Assembly (NCBI RefSeq): GCF_018390595.1
Contig: NZ_JAHBAV010000002.1
Location: 1-64,000 of the forward strand
Reading direction: 5' to 3'
Length of the DNA stretch: 64,000 nt
Origin: Dietzia massiliensis
Lineage (GTDB): Bacteria; Actinomycetota; Actinomycetes; Mycobacteriales; Mycobacteriaceae
Shown here: positions 1 to 8,864 of the stretch, piece by piece
Position numbering within the stretch: position 1 is the stretch's first letter
How the letters are laid out: every line of letters begins with the position of its first letter
Notes under the pieces: model-generated
Databases searched by the model: none
What the model saw: the letters and a program-made list of their open reading frames with translations, nothing else
Told to the model about the DNA's origin: nothing
Program-made: the position numbers and the translations under genes

Positions 1-633
1 GTCGGCGACCCTGCGCGCGAGGTTGAGCCCCTCCCGGTCCCCGCCCTCGAGGACACCGCCGGCACTGTCGAGTGCGTCGGCGACCCGGGCGCCGGGCGTG
101 AGGGTGACCAGCCCACTGCGCCCGACCAGGCCGACCACGGAGACGACGAGTGGGCCTTCCGCGGCGTCCGGGCCGGCTCCCGCGGCTGCCGTGGCCGGCG
201 TCGTCGGCGCGGACGGCGTTGCGGCCGGGCCGTCGCCCACTGACGCCGCGTCCGACGCCGCCAGTGGAAGTTCGGGAACGGGCGGCCCCGCCGGGACCGC
301 GGCGAGGAGCCGGTGTACGGAGAACGCCCCGAGGGCGAGGACCACGACCACCAGCGCGACGCCGGCGAGACGATCGGGTGCCCATCTGACGCGGGCCCAC
401 CACGGTGGGTCGGCCCATGCGGCGATGTCCGGTTCCTCGGCGGGGACGCGCTCCGGCCGGGCTCCGTCCGGATCGGGTTCCGCCCACGGCACCCGGGCCG
501 CCTCCGCGGCCGCCGGCTCACGGCTCCGACCGACCGCCTCCGGCGCGAGTGCACCGGCCAGTCGCTGTAAGGCGGCCGCCCGCGCCGGGTCCCGCTCGGG
601 GTCGGCGGGACGGGCCCGGGTCTCGGTTCGCAT
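1..633 (-). CDS. comEA: ComEA-type DNA-binding/competence protein, 3' part outside window
   Basis: The first 211 codons are in the window; the 3' end lies beyond base 1. The protein has an acidic/Ala-rich cytoplasmic N-terminus (1-85), one membrane segment (about 90-108, rich in V, L and A), an Ala/Pro/Thr linker (115-160), and then the beginning of an SLBB-like domain (about 163 on: VVSVVGLVGRSGLVTLTPG, then VADALDSAGG). This order is that of ComEA, which in known systems binds incoming DNA outside the membrane and passes it to the ComEC channel; a helix-hairpin-helix domain is expected in the missing part. The ATG at 633 is preceded by a TAGCGT -10 hexamer seven bases upstream and by no Shine-Dalgarno. 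Identity rests on architecture and on position beside degV, as in mycobacteria. No role in uptake can be shown from this fragment. Confidence 0.82.
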   Translation of the reverse strand, partial: MRTETRARPADPERDPARAAALQRLAGALAPEAVGRSREPAAAEAARVPWAEPDPDGARPERVPAEEPDIAAWADPPWWARVRWAPDRLAGVALVVVVLALGAFSVHRLLAAVPAGPPVPELPLAASDAASVGDGPAATPSAPTTPATAAAGAGPDAAEGPLVVSVVGLVGRSGLVTLTPGARVADALDSAGGVLEGGDREGLNLARRVAD

Positions 634-640
634 GGGCGCG

Positions 641-646
641 ACGCTA
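641..646 (-). promoter_or_regulatory. -10 element for leaderless comEA
   Basis: On the minus strand TAGCGT fits the actinobacterial TAnnnT consensus and ends seven bases before the ATG at 633, so transcription would start at or next to the start codon. Inferred from sequence only. Confidence 0.45.
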
Positions 647-684
647 GACCGGCGCCCGCCCCCATCCGCTCCGGAACGGGATCC

Positions 685-1515
685 TCAGTCCGCGTCCTGT
701 GGAGAGGGGTACGGGATGGGGAATTCGGTGTCCACGAGGTCCGTCACCGACACCCCCACTGTTCCGGGGCCCAGATGCCACGCGAGGACCTCGTCGAATT
801 CGACGATGACGACGCGTTCCGGGAATGGTGTCTGCTTGCGGATCTCCGCGGCCATCTCCCCGGCCCGTTCCGCCGCCTCGTGGTGGTGGATGACGACCAG
901 GACGTCACCCCGGGAGAGGTCGTCTCGAAGCAGCGCGCGGAGGCGTTCATGGGCCTTCGTGGTGGTGCGTGCCTTCGCGGCGAGGTCGACCGAACCCGAC
1001 CGCAGCACGATCACCGGACGCACCGCCAGTGCGCTGCCGAAGATCGCGGCCAGGGCGCTGATCCGGCCGCCCCGCCGTAGGTGCTCGAGCGACTCGAGGG
1101 CCGCGTACGTCGAAGCGCCCCGGCACAGACGCTCGGCGAGGTCGTAGGTCGCCGACAGCCCGAGCCCGTTGTTCGCGGCCCACGCGCACTGGGCGACCGC
1201 GGCGCCGAAGGCCATCCCCGCCCCCCGGGAGTCGGAGACGAGAACGCGGCCACCGAAGCGGGTGGCGGCGTCGCTGGCCGACTGCCAGGTCCGCGAGAGT
1301 TCTTTGGACAGGTGCACCGAGACGACGCCCGTGCAGTCCGGATCGGCGAGGAGGTCGGCGTAGATGGCCGCGAGTTCGTCAGGGGTCACCGCTGCGGTGG
1401 AGACGGCCTTGTCGTCCTCCTCCACGACGTGCAGCGGCACGACCGTGATGTCGAAGGCGTGGACCCACGCGGCCGGCAGGTCCGCGCAGGAATCGGTGAC
1501 CAGTCGGATCGTCAC
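685..1515 (-). CDS. DegV family fatty-acid-binding protein
   Basis: A 276-residue DegV protein, normal length for the family. The N-terminus carries the family signature RLVTDSCADLP, and the middle has LEHLRRGGRI, the conserved loop lining the lipid pocket. DegV/FakB proteins hold a single fatty acid; in Firmicutes FakB presents it to the kinase FakA. No DAK-type kinase is visible here, so the partner is unknown. The GTG start at 1515 overlaps the stop of gpgP in GTGA (1515-1512), pointing to translational coupling; longer upstream readings would run inside gpgP. In M. tuberculosis the orthologue Rv2417c lies in the same order, but there octT separates it from gpgP and here that gene is absent. 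A link to methylglucose lipopolysaccharide acylation is possible but only inferred from position. Confidence 0.9.
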   Translation of the reverse strand: MTIRLVTDSCADLPAAWVHAFDITVVPLHVVEEDDKAVSTAAVTPDELAAIYADLLADPDCTGVVSVHLSKELSRTWQSASDAATRFGGRVLVSDSRGAGMAFGAAVAQCAWAANNGLGLSATYDLAERLCRGASTYAALESLEHLRRGGRISALAAIFGSALAVRPVIVLRSGSVDLAAKARTTTKAHERLRALLRDDLSRGDVLVVIHHHEAAERAGEMAAEIRKQTPFPERVVIVEFDEVLAWHLGPGTVGVSVTDLVDTEFPIPYPSPQDAD

Positions 1516-2210
1516 GGGGCGTCCACCGGCGGTGTGATCCCCGCGTTCCACTGGTCCAGGCGCCACAGCAGGGCCCGTGCCGCGTCAGTGGTGGGCGCGA
1601 CCTCCGGCTCGGCGTGCGACTCGTCCGGATTCGCGGGGCGCGGGTGGGCGGACAACTGCACCCAACAGGTGTTGCCGAGCCCGTTGAACATCGGGTAGTG
1701 CTCCACGGGCAGTTCGAGCAGTGCCCCGGTCAGTGCCGCGATGGCGCCGCCGTGCGCGACGATCACCGCCGGGTGCTCCCCCCACTCCGGAGACGACTCG
1801 ACGAGCTCGTCGACGACCTCGCGGGTACGGCGCGCCACGTCGATGCGGCTCTCCCCGTCCGGCGGCGACCAGCGTGGACTGCTGCGCCAGCGCAGCCTCG
1901 CGTCCGGCCACTGCTCGTCGACCTCGGAGTGGCTCATTCCCTGCCAGGTCCCCAGGTTCGTCTCGCGCAGCCGCGGGTCGGTGTGGACATTCAGTCCCAC
2001 CTCGGACGCCAGCGCCTTCGCCGTCTCGTGCGCACGCTGGAGATCCGAGGACAGGATCGTCCACGGCCGTCGGGGCGCCAGTGCCCGGCCGACCGCGTGC
2101 GCCTGTCGGACCCCGAGCTCACTGAGTTCGGTGTCCAACTGCCCCTGCATCCGCAACGAGGCGTTGTAGTGCGTCTGGCCGTGACGCAGCAGGATGAGAC
2201 GTCGGGTCAC
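1512..2210 (-). CDS. gpgP: Histidine phosphatase, probable glucosyl-3-phosphoglycerate phosphatase
   Basis: A 232-residue member of the phosphoglycerate-mutase-like histidine phosphatases. The catalytic pattern is complete: R9-H10-G11 near the N-terminus, R59, the acid E83 in RETNLG, and the second histidine H153 in VAHGG. In mycobacteria the gene between rsfS and degV (Rv2419c) is GpgP, which removes phosphate from glucosyl-3-phosphoglycerate in the synthesis of methylglucose lipopolysaccharides. The same position and similar length support that name, although substrate cannot be read from motifs alone. It begins eight bases after the rsfS stop and overlaps degV by four bases, so it belongs to the nadD-rsfS-gpgP-degV operon. 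Confidence 0.85.
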   Translation of the reverse strand: MTRRLILLRHGQTHYNASLRMQGQLDTELSELGVRQAHAVGRALAPRRPWTILSSDLQRAHETAKALASEVGLNVHTDPRLRETNLGTWQGMSHSEVDEQWPDARLRWRSSPRWSPPDGESRIDVARRTREVVDELVESSPEWGEHPAVIVAHGGAIAALTGALLELPVEHYPMFNGLGNTCWVQLSAHPRPANPDESHAEPEVAPTTDAARALLWRLDQWNAGITPPVDAP

Positions 2211-2218
2211 CGAGGAGT

Positions 2219-2662
2219 TCAGAGCTCCTGATCCCGCTGTGGCTCCTCCGGGGCGAGCGAGTCATCGGCCCCGCCGGCGGCGGCATCCGAGCGCCGGGAC
2301 GTCTCGACACCCTCGATCTCCACGACCGGGCAGTCCTTCCACAACCGGTCGAGCGAGTAGTAGTCGCGCTCGTCGACGTGCTGCACGTGCACGACGAGCT
2401 CGTTGTAGTCAAGCAGGGCCCAACGACCCTCGCGGGTGCCCTCGCGGCGCAGTGGCTTGTGTCCGGCCTCGCGGAGCTTGTCTTCGATCTCCTCCACGAC
2501 GGAGTTCACCTGACGCTCGGTGTCCGCGGACGCCAGGACGAAGCAGTCGGTGATGACGAGTTGGTCGGAGACGTCGATGACGACGATGTCGGTCGCCAGC
2601 TTGTCGTCTGCGGCGCGGGCCGCGACAGCGGCCATCTCCAGGGCCTCGGGGCTTGCGGTCAC
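2219..2662 (-). CDS. rsfS: Ribosomal silencing factor RsfS
   Basis: A 147-residue RsfS/Iojap protein. Recognisable blocks are [31 protein letters not shown] and the motif [12 protein letters not shown] near residue 90. RsfS binds ribosomal protein L14 and blocks joining of the 30S and 50S subunits under nutrient limitation. The last 25 residues are an acidic, low-complexity tail not needed by the fold. The GTG at 2662 overlaps the nadD stop in GTGA (2662-2659), which decides the start against longer in-frame readings that lie inside nadD. The nadD-rsfS pairing is widely conserved. Confidence 0.95.
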   Translation of the reverse strand: MTASPEALEMAAVAARAADDKLATDIVVIDVSDQLVITDCFVLASADTERQVNSVVEEIEDKLREAGHKPLRREGTREGRWALLDYNELVVHVQHVDERDYYSLDRLWKDCPVVEIEGVETSRRSDAAAGGADDSLAPEEPQRDQEL

Positions 2663-3375
2663 TGGGGGTTCTCCTCGCGGTGCGAATCGATGGGGACGGG
2701 GACCCGGTGTACCGGGGCCGTCGCTACGGGGGTGCCGTCCAGGCGGGTGGAGCCCTCCGGCCGGTACAGGTTGCGTTTGGCGATGTACTGCACGACGCCG
2801 TCGGGTACGAGGTACCAGACGGGGGCGCCGTCGGCCGCACGGCGGCGGCATTCGGTGGACGAGATGGCCAGGGCGGGGATCTCGAGCAGGTAGACCCGTC
2901 CGTCCTCGATCTCGGTGAGATGGGTGTCTGACAGCTCGAAACCGGGACGGGAGACGCCGACGAACGTGGCGAGCTCGAACATCTCCTCCCAGCCGCGCCA
3001 GGTCAGGATCTTCTCCAACGCGTCGGCGCCGGTGATGAAGAACAGTTCGGTCTCCGGGTGCTGGCGGAGGAGATCCTTGAGGGTGTCGACCGTGTACGTC
3101 GGCCCACGGCGGTCGATGTCCACGCGGCTGACCGAGAAGCGCGGGTTGGAGGCCGTCGCGATGACGGTCATGAGATAGCGGTCCTCGGCCGGGGAGACCT
3201 CCCGGCTACGCTTCTGCCACGGCTCGCCCGTGGGGACGAACACGACGTCGTCGAGATCGAACCGATGAGCCACCTCGCTGGCCGCCACGAGGTGACCGTG
3301 GTGGATCGGGTCGAAGGTTCCGCCCATCACTCCGATGCGGCGCCGCGAGCCGTCGGCGGTTCCCGTCGTGGTCAT
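2659..3375 (-). CDS. nadD: Nicotinate-nucleotide adenylyltransferase
   Basis: A 238-residue NadD, the enzyme that joins nicotinate mononucleotide and ATP to give deamido-NAD. The nucleotidyltransferase signature [12 protein letters not shown] holds the HxGH motif at residues 25-28, and the C-terminal ISSTECRRR is the family's ISSTxxR phosphate loop. The chosen start is the ATG at 3375; a GTG two codons upstream (3381) is also possible. A TAGACT -10 hexamer lies eight bases before the ATG with no Shine-Dalgarno, which favours a leaderless mRNA starting near the ATG. It is the first gene of the nadD-rsfS-gpgP-degV operon. Confidence 0.95.
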   Translation of the reverse strand: MTTTGTADGSRRRIGVMGGTFDPIHHGHLVAASEVAHRFDLDDVVFVPTGEPWQKRSREVSPAEDRYLMTVIATASNPRFSVSRVDIDRRGPTYTVDTLKDLLRQHPETELFFITGADALEKILTWRGWEEMFELATFVGVSRPGFELSDTHLTEIEDGRVYLLEIPALAISSTECRRRAADGAPVWYLVPDGVVQYIAKRNLYRPEGSTRLDGTPVATAPVHRVPVPIDSHREENPQ

Positions 3376-3383
3376 GGTCACCG

Positions 3384-3389
3384 AGTCTA
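3384..3389 (-). promoter_or_regulatory. -10 element for leaderless nadD operon
   Basis: TAGACT on the minus strand matches TAnnnT and ends eight bases before the nadD ATG. The 65-bp gap to the upstream VWA gene supports an independent promoter. Confidence 0.5.
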
Positions 3390-3440
3390 TCGGGCCGGGG
3401 TGGCGCGTACTCGTCTGCCGCTCCCCGCCGCCCCGGACGA

Positions 3441-4871
3441 TCACACGGGCAGCAGGCTGGAGACGACCGCCGTGAGCTGCTCGACGTTGCGGCACTCGTG
3501 CATGGGCACGTACTGGGAGTACAACTTGGCGGCCGAGTCGCCGGTCCCCCACTGTCGCTGCGGTTCCGGGTTCAGCCAGTGGGTGTGTCCGACCCGCTCG
3601 CTGACGAACTCGAGCGCCCCGACCGCGGGATCGCGATAGTTGTTGCGCCCGTCGCCCAGGATGAGCAGCGACCCCGTCCTCGTCAGCGTGTGGGCGTACC
3701 GGTCGGCGAACCCCTCGAGGGCATGCCCGTAGTCGGAGTGCCCGTCATAGGTGATGATCTCGGCCTCGCGCACCATCCTGCTCATCGCCGTGCCGAGGTC
3801 GGAGCCCGATTCGAAGAACGAGGTCACCTCATCGGTGGTGTCGACGAACGCGAAGACACGCACCCGGGAGAACTGCTCACGGAGCGAGTGCACCAGCTGG
3901 AGGGTGAAGTGACTGAAGCCCGCGACCGACCCGGACACGTCGCACAGCACCACCAGCTCGGGGCGGGCCGGACGCGGCTTGCGCAGGACCAGCTCGACCG
4001 GGACCCCTCCCGTGGACATCGACCGACGCATGGTCTTGCGCATGTCGATGGCACCGTGCCGGTGGCGACGCCGCCGCGCGGCCAGGCGACTCCCGAGCTG
4101 CCGCGCCAGCGGCCCGACGCGGCGACGCAGCGCCTGCAGATCCTGGTCGTTGGCGCGCAGGAAGTCGACCTGCTCGGCCGCCGGGCCGACCGCGTACTGG
4201 GCCACCCGGTCCCGCCCCACCGTCTCGGCGGTGCGGCGGCGCGTCTCGTCGGCGACCTCGCGCAGGAACCCGCGCACCAGGTCCGCCGCGGCGTTGGCGG
4301 CCGCGGTCTTCTCCGCGTGCCGCTTGGAACCGTCGGGGTCGAAGGGGTCGGCGCCGAGCAGTCCGTCGAGGATCCTCTGCATGATCGAGTTCGTGTCCAA
4401 CGGGCTCAACGCCTGGTAGGCGGAGTAGCGCGGGCCGTTGACCGAGTCATACGAGCCGAGCTGCTCCACGAGGAGTTCGGCGAGCGCCCGGGCCTTGGCG
4501 CGCGACTCGTCGGTGTCCTCGAGAAGCAGCGAGGCGATGAGCTCGTTCAGGGCGTCGGGATCCACCTTGCCGTCGTCATCGGTCGGGATCTCCACCTCGA
4601 GCGTCACCGCGTCGCCCGGGGTGTGGCCGCCGACGGCGGCCGGGAACCACAGGTCGAAGAGCTGGTCGAACACCCCGCGGTGCGTGGGCTTGTGGAGGAT
4701 CGTCGAGGCCAGCGCCTCGCGAAGCGCGGCGCGGTCGAGCAGGTCGACGTGCACCATCGCCGAGGCCGCGTCGACCGCCTCGCTGGGCCCGACGGGGATG
4801 CCCTTGCGGCGCAGTGCGTCGACGAAGTCGACGAGGTGGCCGGACAGGCCGCCCGGACTCTTCTGGGTCAT
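3441..4871 (-). CDS. VWA domain protein, CoxE-like, partner of MoxR ATPase
   Basis: A 476-residue cytoplasmic protein with no signal peptide. The N-terminal 250 residues are helical and charged; a basic stretch (about 262-283, rich in Arg) precedes a von Willebrand A domain with the metal-binding MIDAS motif DVSGS at 311-315 and further conserved segments ([23 protein letters not shown]). This is the CoxE-like family always paired with MoxR AAA+ ATPases. Such pairs act as chaperone-like machines that insert metals or remodel protein complexes. The gene follows moxR by 36 bases on the same strand, as in Rv2426c-Rv2425c of M. tuberculosis. The client is unknown; no obvious metalloenzyme lies next to it. 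Confidence 0.88.
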   Translation of the reverse strand: MTQKSPGGLSGHLVDFVDALRRKGIPVGPSEAVDAASAMVHVDLLDRAALREALASTILHKPTHRGVFDQLFDLWFPAAVGGHTPGDAVTLEVEIPTDDDGKVDPDALNELIASLLLEDTDESRAKARALAELLVEQLGSYDSVNGPRYSAYQALSPLDTNSIMQRILDGLLGADPFDPDGSKRHAEKTAAANAAADLVRGFLREVADETRRRTAETVGRDRVAQYAVGPAAEQVDFLRANDQDLQALRRRVGPLARQLGSRLAARRRRHRHGAIDMRKTMRRSMSTGGVPVELVLRKPRPARPELVVLCDVSGSVAGFSHFTLQLVHSLREQFSRVRVFAFVDTTDEVTSFFESGSDLGTAMSRMVREAEIITYDGHSDYGHALEGFADRYAHTLTRTGSLLILGDGRNNYRDPAVGALEFVSERVGHTHWLNPEPQRQWGTGDSAAKLYSQYVPMHECRNVEQLTAVVSSLLPV

Positions 4872-4907
4872 CTCCCCCGCCTCCCGATCATCTCCTGCGT
4901 TCGCCCG

Positions 4908-5789
4908 CTAGTTCAGCCGCAGTTCGGCGGCCGCGCGCAGCTGGTCGGACTGGTGCTTGAGGACCACGCCGAGGGTCTGCAGTACGGTCTCGTCGTCGAT
5001 CGTGTCCAGGCCCAGCGCCACGAGCGTGCGACCCCAGTCGATCGTCTCCGACACGCTCGGCACCTTCTTCAACGCCATGGCGCGCAGCACCCCCACGACG
5101 CGCACGAGCTGCTCGGCCAGTCGGTCGTCCAGCTCGGGAACCCGGGACGCGAGGATCTTCCGCTCGAGCTCCGGCGTCGGGAAATCCAGGTGCAGGTAGA
5201 GACAGCGACGCTTGAGCGCCTCGGACAGCTCGCGGGCGGCGTTGGAGGTCAGCACGGCGAAGGGCCGGCGGGTCGCCTCGATCGTCCCCAACTCGGGGAT
5301 GGTCACCGCGAAGTCGCTGAGCACCTCCAGCAGCAGGCCCTCGATCTCGATGTCCGCCTTGTCCACCTCGTCGACCAGCAGCACGGTGGGCTCACTGCGC
5401 CGGATCGCGGTGAGCAGCGGCCGCGACAGGAGGAACTCCTCGGAGAACACGTCGTCCCGCGTGGAGTCCCAGCCCTCCCCCTGGCCGGCCTGGATCCGCA
5501 GAATCTGCTTGGCGTGGTTCCACTCGTAGAGCGCACGGGCCTCGTCGACGCCCTCGTAGCACTGCAGGCGGATGAGCTCGGCGTCCGTGGCGGCGGCGAC
5601 GGCCTTGGCCAGCTCCGTCTTGCCGACGCCCGCCGGGCCCTCGATGAGCAGCGGCTTGCCCAGCCGGTCGGCGAGGTAGACGACCGTCGCCGTCGACCGG
5701 TCGGCCAGGTAGCCCTGGTCGCCGAGGGCGTCGATGACGTGGTCGATGCTCTCGAACGCCGGTCGCTGTCCGGTGCGGGCTCGGTCCAT
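4908..5789 (-). CDS. MoxR family AAA+ ATPase
   Basis: A 293-residue single-domain AAA+ ATPase. Walker A is GPAGVGKTE at 51-59, Walker B LLVDEVD at about 137-143, followed by sensor 1 (LTSNAARE) and an arginine-containing sensor region (LKRRCLYLHLDFP) typical of MoxR. It probably forms a hexamer that works with the VWA protein encoded just downstream. A Shine-Dalgarno-like GAGAGGA stands eight bases before the ATG. The 70-bp space to proA leaves open whether the pair is read through from proA or has its own promoter. Confidence 0.92.
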   Translation of the reverse strand: MDRARTGQRPAFESIDHVIDALGDQGYLADRSTATVVYLADRLGKPLLIEGPAGVGKTELAKAVAAATDAELIRLQCYEGVDEARALYEWNHAKQILRIQAGQGEGWDSTRDDVFSEEFLLSRPLLTAIRRSEPTVLLVDEVDKADIEIEGLLLEVLSDFAVTIPELGTIEATRRPFAVLTSNAARELSEALKRRCLYLHLDFPTPELERKILASRVPELDDRLAEQLVRVVGVLRAMALKKVPSVSETIDWGRTLVALGLDTIDDETVLQTLGVVLKHQSDQLRAAAELRLN

Positions 5790-5859
5790 GGGGCGGGTCC
5801 TCTCGGTGGGGTGATCTGGTGCGAACCGCGCGGGTGCGGCCTGCTCGGGCGCGGGTGCC

Positions 5860-7164
5860 TTACGGCCGCACGTGCCCCTTGCCGTGGGCGATCCACTTGG
5901 TGCTGGTGAGTTCCTCGAGTCCCATGGGACCGCGGGCGTGGAGTTTCTGGGTGGAGATGCCGATCTCGGCGCCGAAGCCGAACATCTCGCCGTCGGTCCA
6001 GGCGGTGGAGGCGTTGACCATCACCGCGGCGGCGTCGACGCGCGCGGTGAACGCTTCGGCCACGTCGATGCTGCGGGTGGAGATGGCTTCGGTGTGCCCC
6101 GAGGACCAGCGCGCGATGTGCTCGATCGCCTCGTCGACGCCGTCGACCACCTTGAGCGCGATGTCCATGCTGAGGTACTCCTCGCCCCAGTCCACGTCAT
6201 CGGCGGGGACGAGCCCCTCGCGGTCCCCGTGGACGGTGACGCCGGCCGTGCGGAGGGCGCCCACGACGCGGTCCACGGCGGCGTCACCGAGGGCGGCGTC
6301 GAGTAGGACGGTCTCGGTGGCGTTGCAGACGCTGCAGCGGCGGGTCTTGCCGTTGAGCAGGAGGCTGATCGCCTCGTCGAGGTCGGCGTCCCCGTGGATG
6401 TAGAGGTGGCAGTTGCCGGTGCCGGTCTCGATGGCGGGGACCTTGGCGTTCTCCACCACGGTCTGGATGAGGCCCGCGCCGCCCCGGGGGATCACGACGT
6501 CGACGAGGCCGCGCGCCTGGATGAGGTGGGTGACCGACGAGCGATCCTCCGAGGGGAGCAGCTGCGCGGCGTCGACGGGCAGGTCGTGCTCGGCGAGCAC
6601 CCCGCGCAGGACCTCGACGAGCGCCTCGTTGGAGTTGCGTGCCGAGCGGGAGCCGCGCAGGAGCGCCGCGTTGCCGGACTTGAAGGCCAGACCGAACGCG
6701 TCGACGGTGACGTTGGGGCGTCCTTCGTAGATCATCCCGACCACGCCCAGCGGCACGCGGACCTGACGGAGCTGGAGTCCGTTGGGCCGGGTCGACCCGC
6801 GGGTGACGGTCCCGATCGGATCCGCCAGACCGGCGACCTGGCGCAGTCCGCCGGCGATGCCCTCGATCCGGTCGGCGGTCAGGCGGAGCCGGTCGAGCAT
6901 GGCCTCTCCGGTACCGGCCTCGATCTGCTCGGCGATGTCCACCGCGTTGGCCTCGAGGATCGTCGACTCCGCCGCCACGAGGGCGTCGGCGGCGGCGAGC
7001 AGCAGCGCGTTCTTGCGGTCGGCGGTCAGCAGCGCCAGCTCGCGCGAGGCGGCGCGGGCACGACGGGCGGCGCCGTGGACGGCGTCGCGCACCGGGTCCG
7101 CGGCCGGCCGATCGGCGTCCGTCTGGCCGGCGAGGTCGGGGGCGTCGAGGTGGCTGGTGGTCAT
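5860..7164 (-). CDS. proA: Glutamate-5-semialdehyde dehydrogenase (gamma-glutamyl phosphate reductase)
   Basis: A 434-residue ProA that reduces gamma-glutamyl phosphate to glutamate semialdehyde with NADPH in proline synthesis. Conserved blocks are [18 protein letters not shown] (144-161), the catalytic cysteine C280 within [10 protein letters not shown], and the end motif [10 protein letters not shown]. The ATG at 7164 was chosen because TAAGCT, a -10 hexamer, ends seven bases upstream and the family alignment starts shortly after; a further in-frame extension would run into poorly conserved sequence. Its pathway partner proB is 13 kb away at 20.0-21.1 kb, separated by the accessory block. 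Confidence 0.96.
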   Translation of the reverse strand: MTTSHLDAPDLAGQTDADRPAADPVRDAVHGAARRARAASRELALLTADRKNALLLAAADALVAAESTILEANAVDIAEQIEAGTGEAMLDRLRLTADRIEGIAGGLRQVAGLADPIGTVTRGSTRPNGLQLRQVRVPLGVVGMIYEGRPNVTVDAFGLAFKSGNAALLRGSRSARNSNEALVEVLRGVLAEHDLPVDAAQLLPSEDRSSVTHLIQARGLVDVVIPRGGAGLIQTVVENAKVPAIETGTGNCHLYIHGDADLDEAISLLLNGKTRRCSVCNATETVLLDAALGDAAVDRVVGALRTAGVTVHGDREGLVPADDVDWGEEYLSMDIALKVVDGVDEAIEHIARWSSGHTEAISTRSIDVAEAFTARVDAAAVMVNASTAWTDGEMFGFGAEIGISTQKLHARGPMGLEELTSTKWIAHGKGHVRP

Positions 7165-7171
7165 GCGGGCC

Positions 7172-7177
7172 AGCTTA
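7172..7177 (-). promoter_or_regulatory. -10 element for leaderless proA
   Basis: TAAGCT on the minus strand fits TAnnnT and ends seven bases before the proA ATG, with no Shine-Dalgarno between. Confidence 0.5.
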
Positions 7178-7259
7178 CCGATCGGTGGCTCGCGGACGGC
7201 GCAGGTGACAGCGTGACCGGACGCTCGCGGGGGGATCCCGAGTCGGCTGGCCAGCCGGG

Positions 7260-7287
7260 GCCCGGGCACGCAGCGCCCGACCCGGGC
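7260..7287 (-). terminator. Hairpin downstream of the DUF222-HNH gene
   Basis: GCCCGGG and CCCGGGC pair over a 14-base loop within the 148-bp gap between the HNH gene and proA. There is no U tract, as is common for actinobacterial hairpins, so terminator function is uncertain. Confidence 0.4.
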
Positions 7288-7312
7288 AGTCCACCTGCCG
7301 ACTCTGAGGTGA

Positions 7313-8602
7313 TCACGCCGCCCTCGCCGGAGTCCCGGGTGGGATCCATCGGGGCATACCGGGGCGTGCCGGGTCCGGGACCGTGCGCCACTGGCCGGGA
7401 CCGTCACCGACCCACCCGTGGTGAACAGGACACACCAGCGCCAAGTTCGACACCGTCGTGGGACCGCCCCGCGACCAGTCCGTCACGTGGTGGCCCTGAC
7501 ACCGTGCCGCCGGCTGCTCGCATCCCGGATGGGTACACCCACCGTGCGCGGCATACAGCACCAGCCGCTGGATCGCCGAGGCCAACCGACGATCCCGGCC
7601 CCGGTCCACGTCGATTCGGCGCAGCTCCTCGCGCCCGTCGCGCAGTGCTGACAGAAACCAGGACCGTCGGCCCGCCATCGACACCGCCTGCCCGGCGCTC
7701 AGCTGCACCCCGCCGTCCGTGTCGACCAGCCCGCCGGGCCCACCGGCCTCCACCGCGTCGAACTGCTCCGGCGTCAGGCGCACCACGATCGCCGCCACCC
7801 CGCGGCTCGCGCCCGGCTCCACCGCCAAGCCCAGAGCCAGCACGTGGCACAGCGCGTCATAGGCCCGCTGGCCCGCGGTACGCGTGTCGTCCTCGGCCAA
7901 CGCCTCCGGGCCGGCCTGCTCACCAGACTCCGGATCCGTCGGTGCGGCGATGCACCGCCCCGGGCCGCCGAACCGGGCGATCACCGCCGCGAGCAGCGCT
8001 TGCAGGCGCGGCTCGGCCGTGATCCCCATGCTCGCCAGCCCATCCGGACCCGGCCGATGCGCCCGCAGCTCCCGCCGCTTCTGCTGCATCTCCTCCAGCC
8101 GCTCCAACCGGCCCGGATCCGCCTTGGCCAACTCCCTCGCCGCCGCCGCGGTCAGTGCCCGCACGCTGGCCCCCGCCTGCGCCAACCCCGTCAGATGGCG
8201 GGAGAAATCCTCCCGCGCCTCCTCGGGGGTGCCCTCGGGCAGTTCGGCGACCGCCTCACCGATCGCCCGCTCCTGCCCGGCGGTGATCAGGCCCCGTCGA
8301 TGCGCTTCCATCGCGGGAGTTCCCTCACGACGCCCGGCGTCGATCCGGGCCCGGCACTGCCCCGCCGTCAACCCGAGATCCCTGCCCAGCGACGTCGCCG
8401 CCGAAGACACCGACCGGCCCGCACGTTCCGCACGGCCGGCCGCCTCCGCAGCCCCCGCAGCACTGATGGCCTCCAGACGCCGCGACACCTCCTCCAGCCG
8501 CCGCAACACCACAGGCAACTCCGACTCGGACACCTCCGGCCAGCACATCGACGCGAGTTGCTCAACACTCGTCGTCGTCGACTCCACCAGGTCCGAGATC
8601 AT
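7313..8602 (-). CDS. DUF222 / 13E12-repeat family HNH endonuclease-like protein
   Basis: A 429-residue protein with the DUF222 region (about 10-260: helical, Ala/Glu/Arg-rich) followed by an HNH nuclease domain near the C-terminus. The HNH core reads as a Cys pair (CTHPGC), [20 protein letters not shown]. These proteins are abundant and multi-copy in actinobacteria (REP13E12 family in mycobacteria), behave as mobile or selfish genes, and have no established role. The ATG at 8602 has a TAGGAT -10 hexamer six bases upstream. Immediately beyond lies a palindrome resembling the actinobacterial LexA box, so DNA-damage control is likely. The gene lies in the accessory block between proA and proB, consistent with insertion. 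Confidence 0.9.
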   Translation of the reverse strand: MISDLVESTTTSVEQLASMCWPEVSESELPVVLRRLEEVSRRLEAISAAGAAEAAGRAERAGRSVSSAATSLGRDLGLTAGQCRARIDAGRREGTPAMEAHRRGLITAGQERAIGEAVAELPEGTPEEAREDFSRHLTGLAQAGASVRALTAAAARELAKADPGRLERLEEMQQKRRELRAHRPGPDGLASMGITAEPRLQALLAAVIARFGGPGRCIAAPTDPESGEQAGPEALAEDDTRTAGQRAYDALCHVLALGLAVEPGASRGVAAIVVRLTPEQFDAVEAGGPGGLVDTDGGVQLSAGQAVSMAGRRSWFLSALRDGREELRRIDVDRGRDRRLASAIQRLVLYAAHGGCTHPGCEQPAARCQGHHVTDWSRGGPTTVSNLALVCPVHHGWVGDGPGQWRTVPDPARPGMPRWIPPGTPARAA

Positions 8603-8608
8603 GTCCCC

Positions 8609-8639
8609 ATCCTACCGCCGCGATCACACATGTGTTCGA
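8609..8639 (-). promoter_or_regulatory. Leaderless promoter overlapped by LexA/SOS-like box
   Basis: Reading the minus strand, TCGAAC-ACAT-GTGTGA (8639-8624) matches the actinobacterial SOS consensus TCGAAC-N4-GTTCGA at ten of twelve specified bases, with an ACACATGTGT palindrome at its centre. It is followed by the -10 hexamer TAGGAT (8614-8609) and, six bases on, the HNH gene ATG. The box would cover the -35 region, the expected place for a repressor. Confidence 0.5.
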
Positions 8640-8864
8640 ACAACAGGTCCCGGTTCAATAACCCCATTAGACTATCTACCTGCCGCGATGTGCTGGACGA
8701 TGCCGGACGGAGCCGAGCACCTCGCCGGGCGGCAGGTCCCACTTGCACCTTTCGATGCAGCCGCCCGAAGTGACCACTTTCGCCTCTCGAGAGCCGGGGG
8801 CGCCGCTTCTTACCGTGAACGCACTCGCCGCCACCGCGCGAGCGCCTCACCGAAGGAGCCGGTC

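Noticed and set aside
3498-5909. An 803-codon open frame on the plus strand opposite the VWA and MoxR genes
   Set aside because: Low-complexity Arg/Gly/Val/Leu-rich product with no motif; it is the antisense shadow of two well-supported genes, as expected in high-GC DNA.
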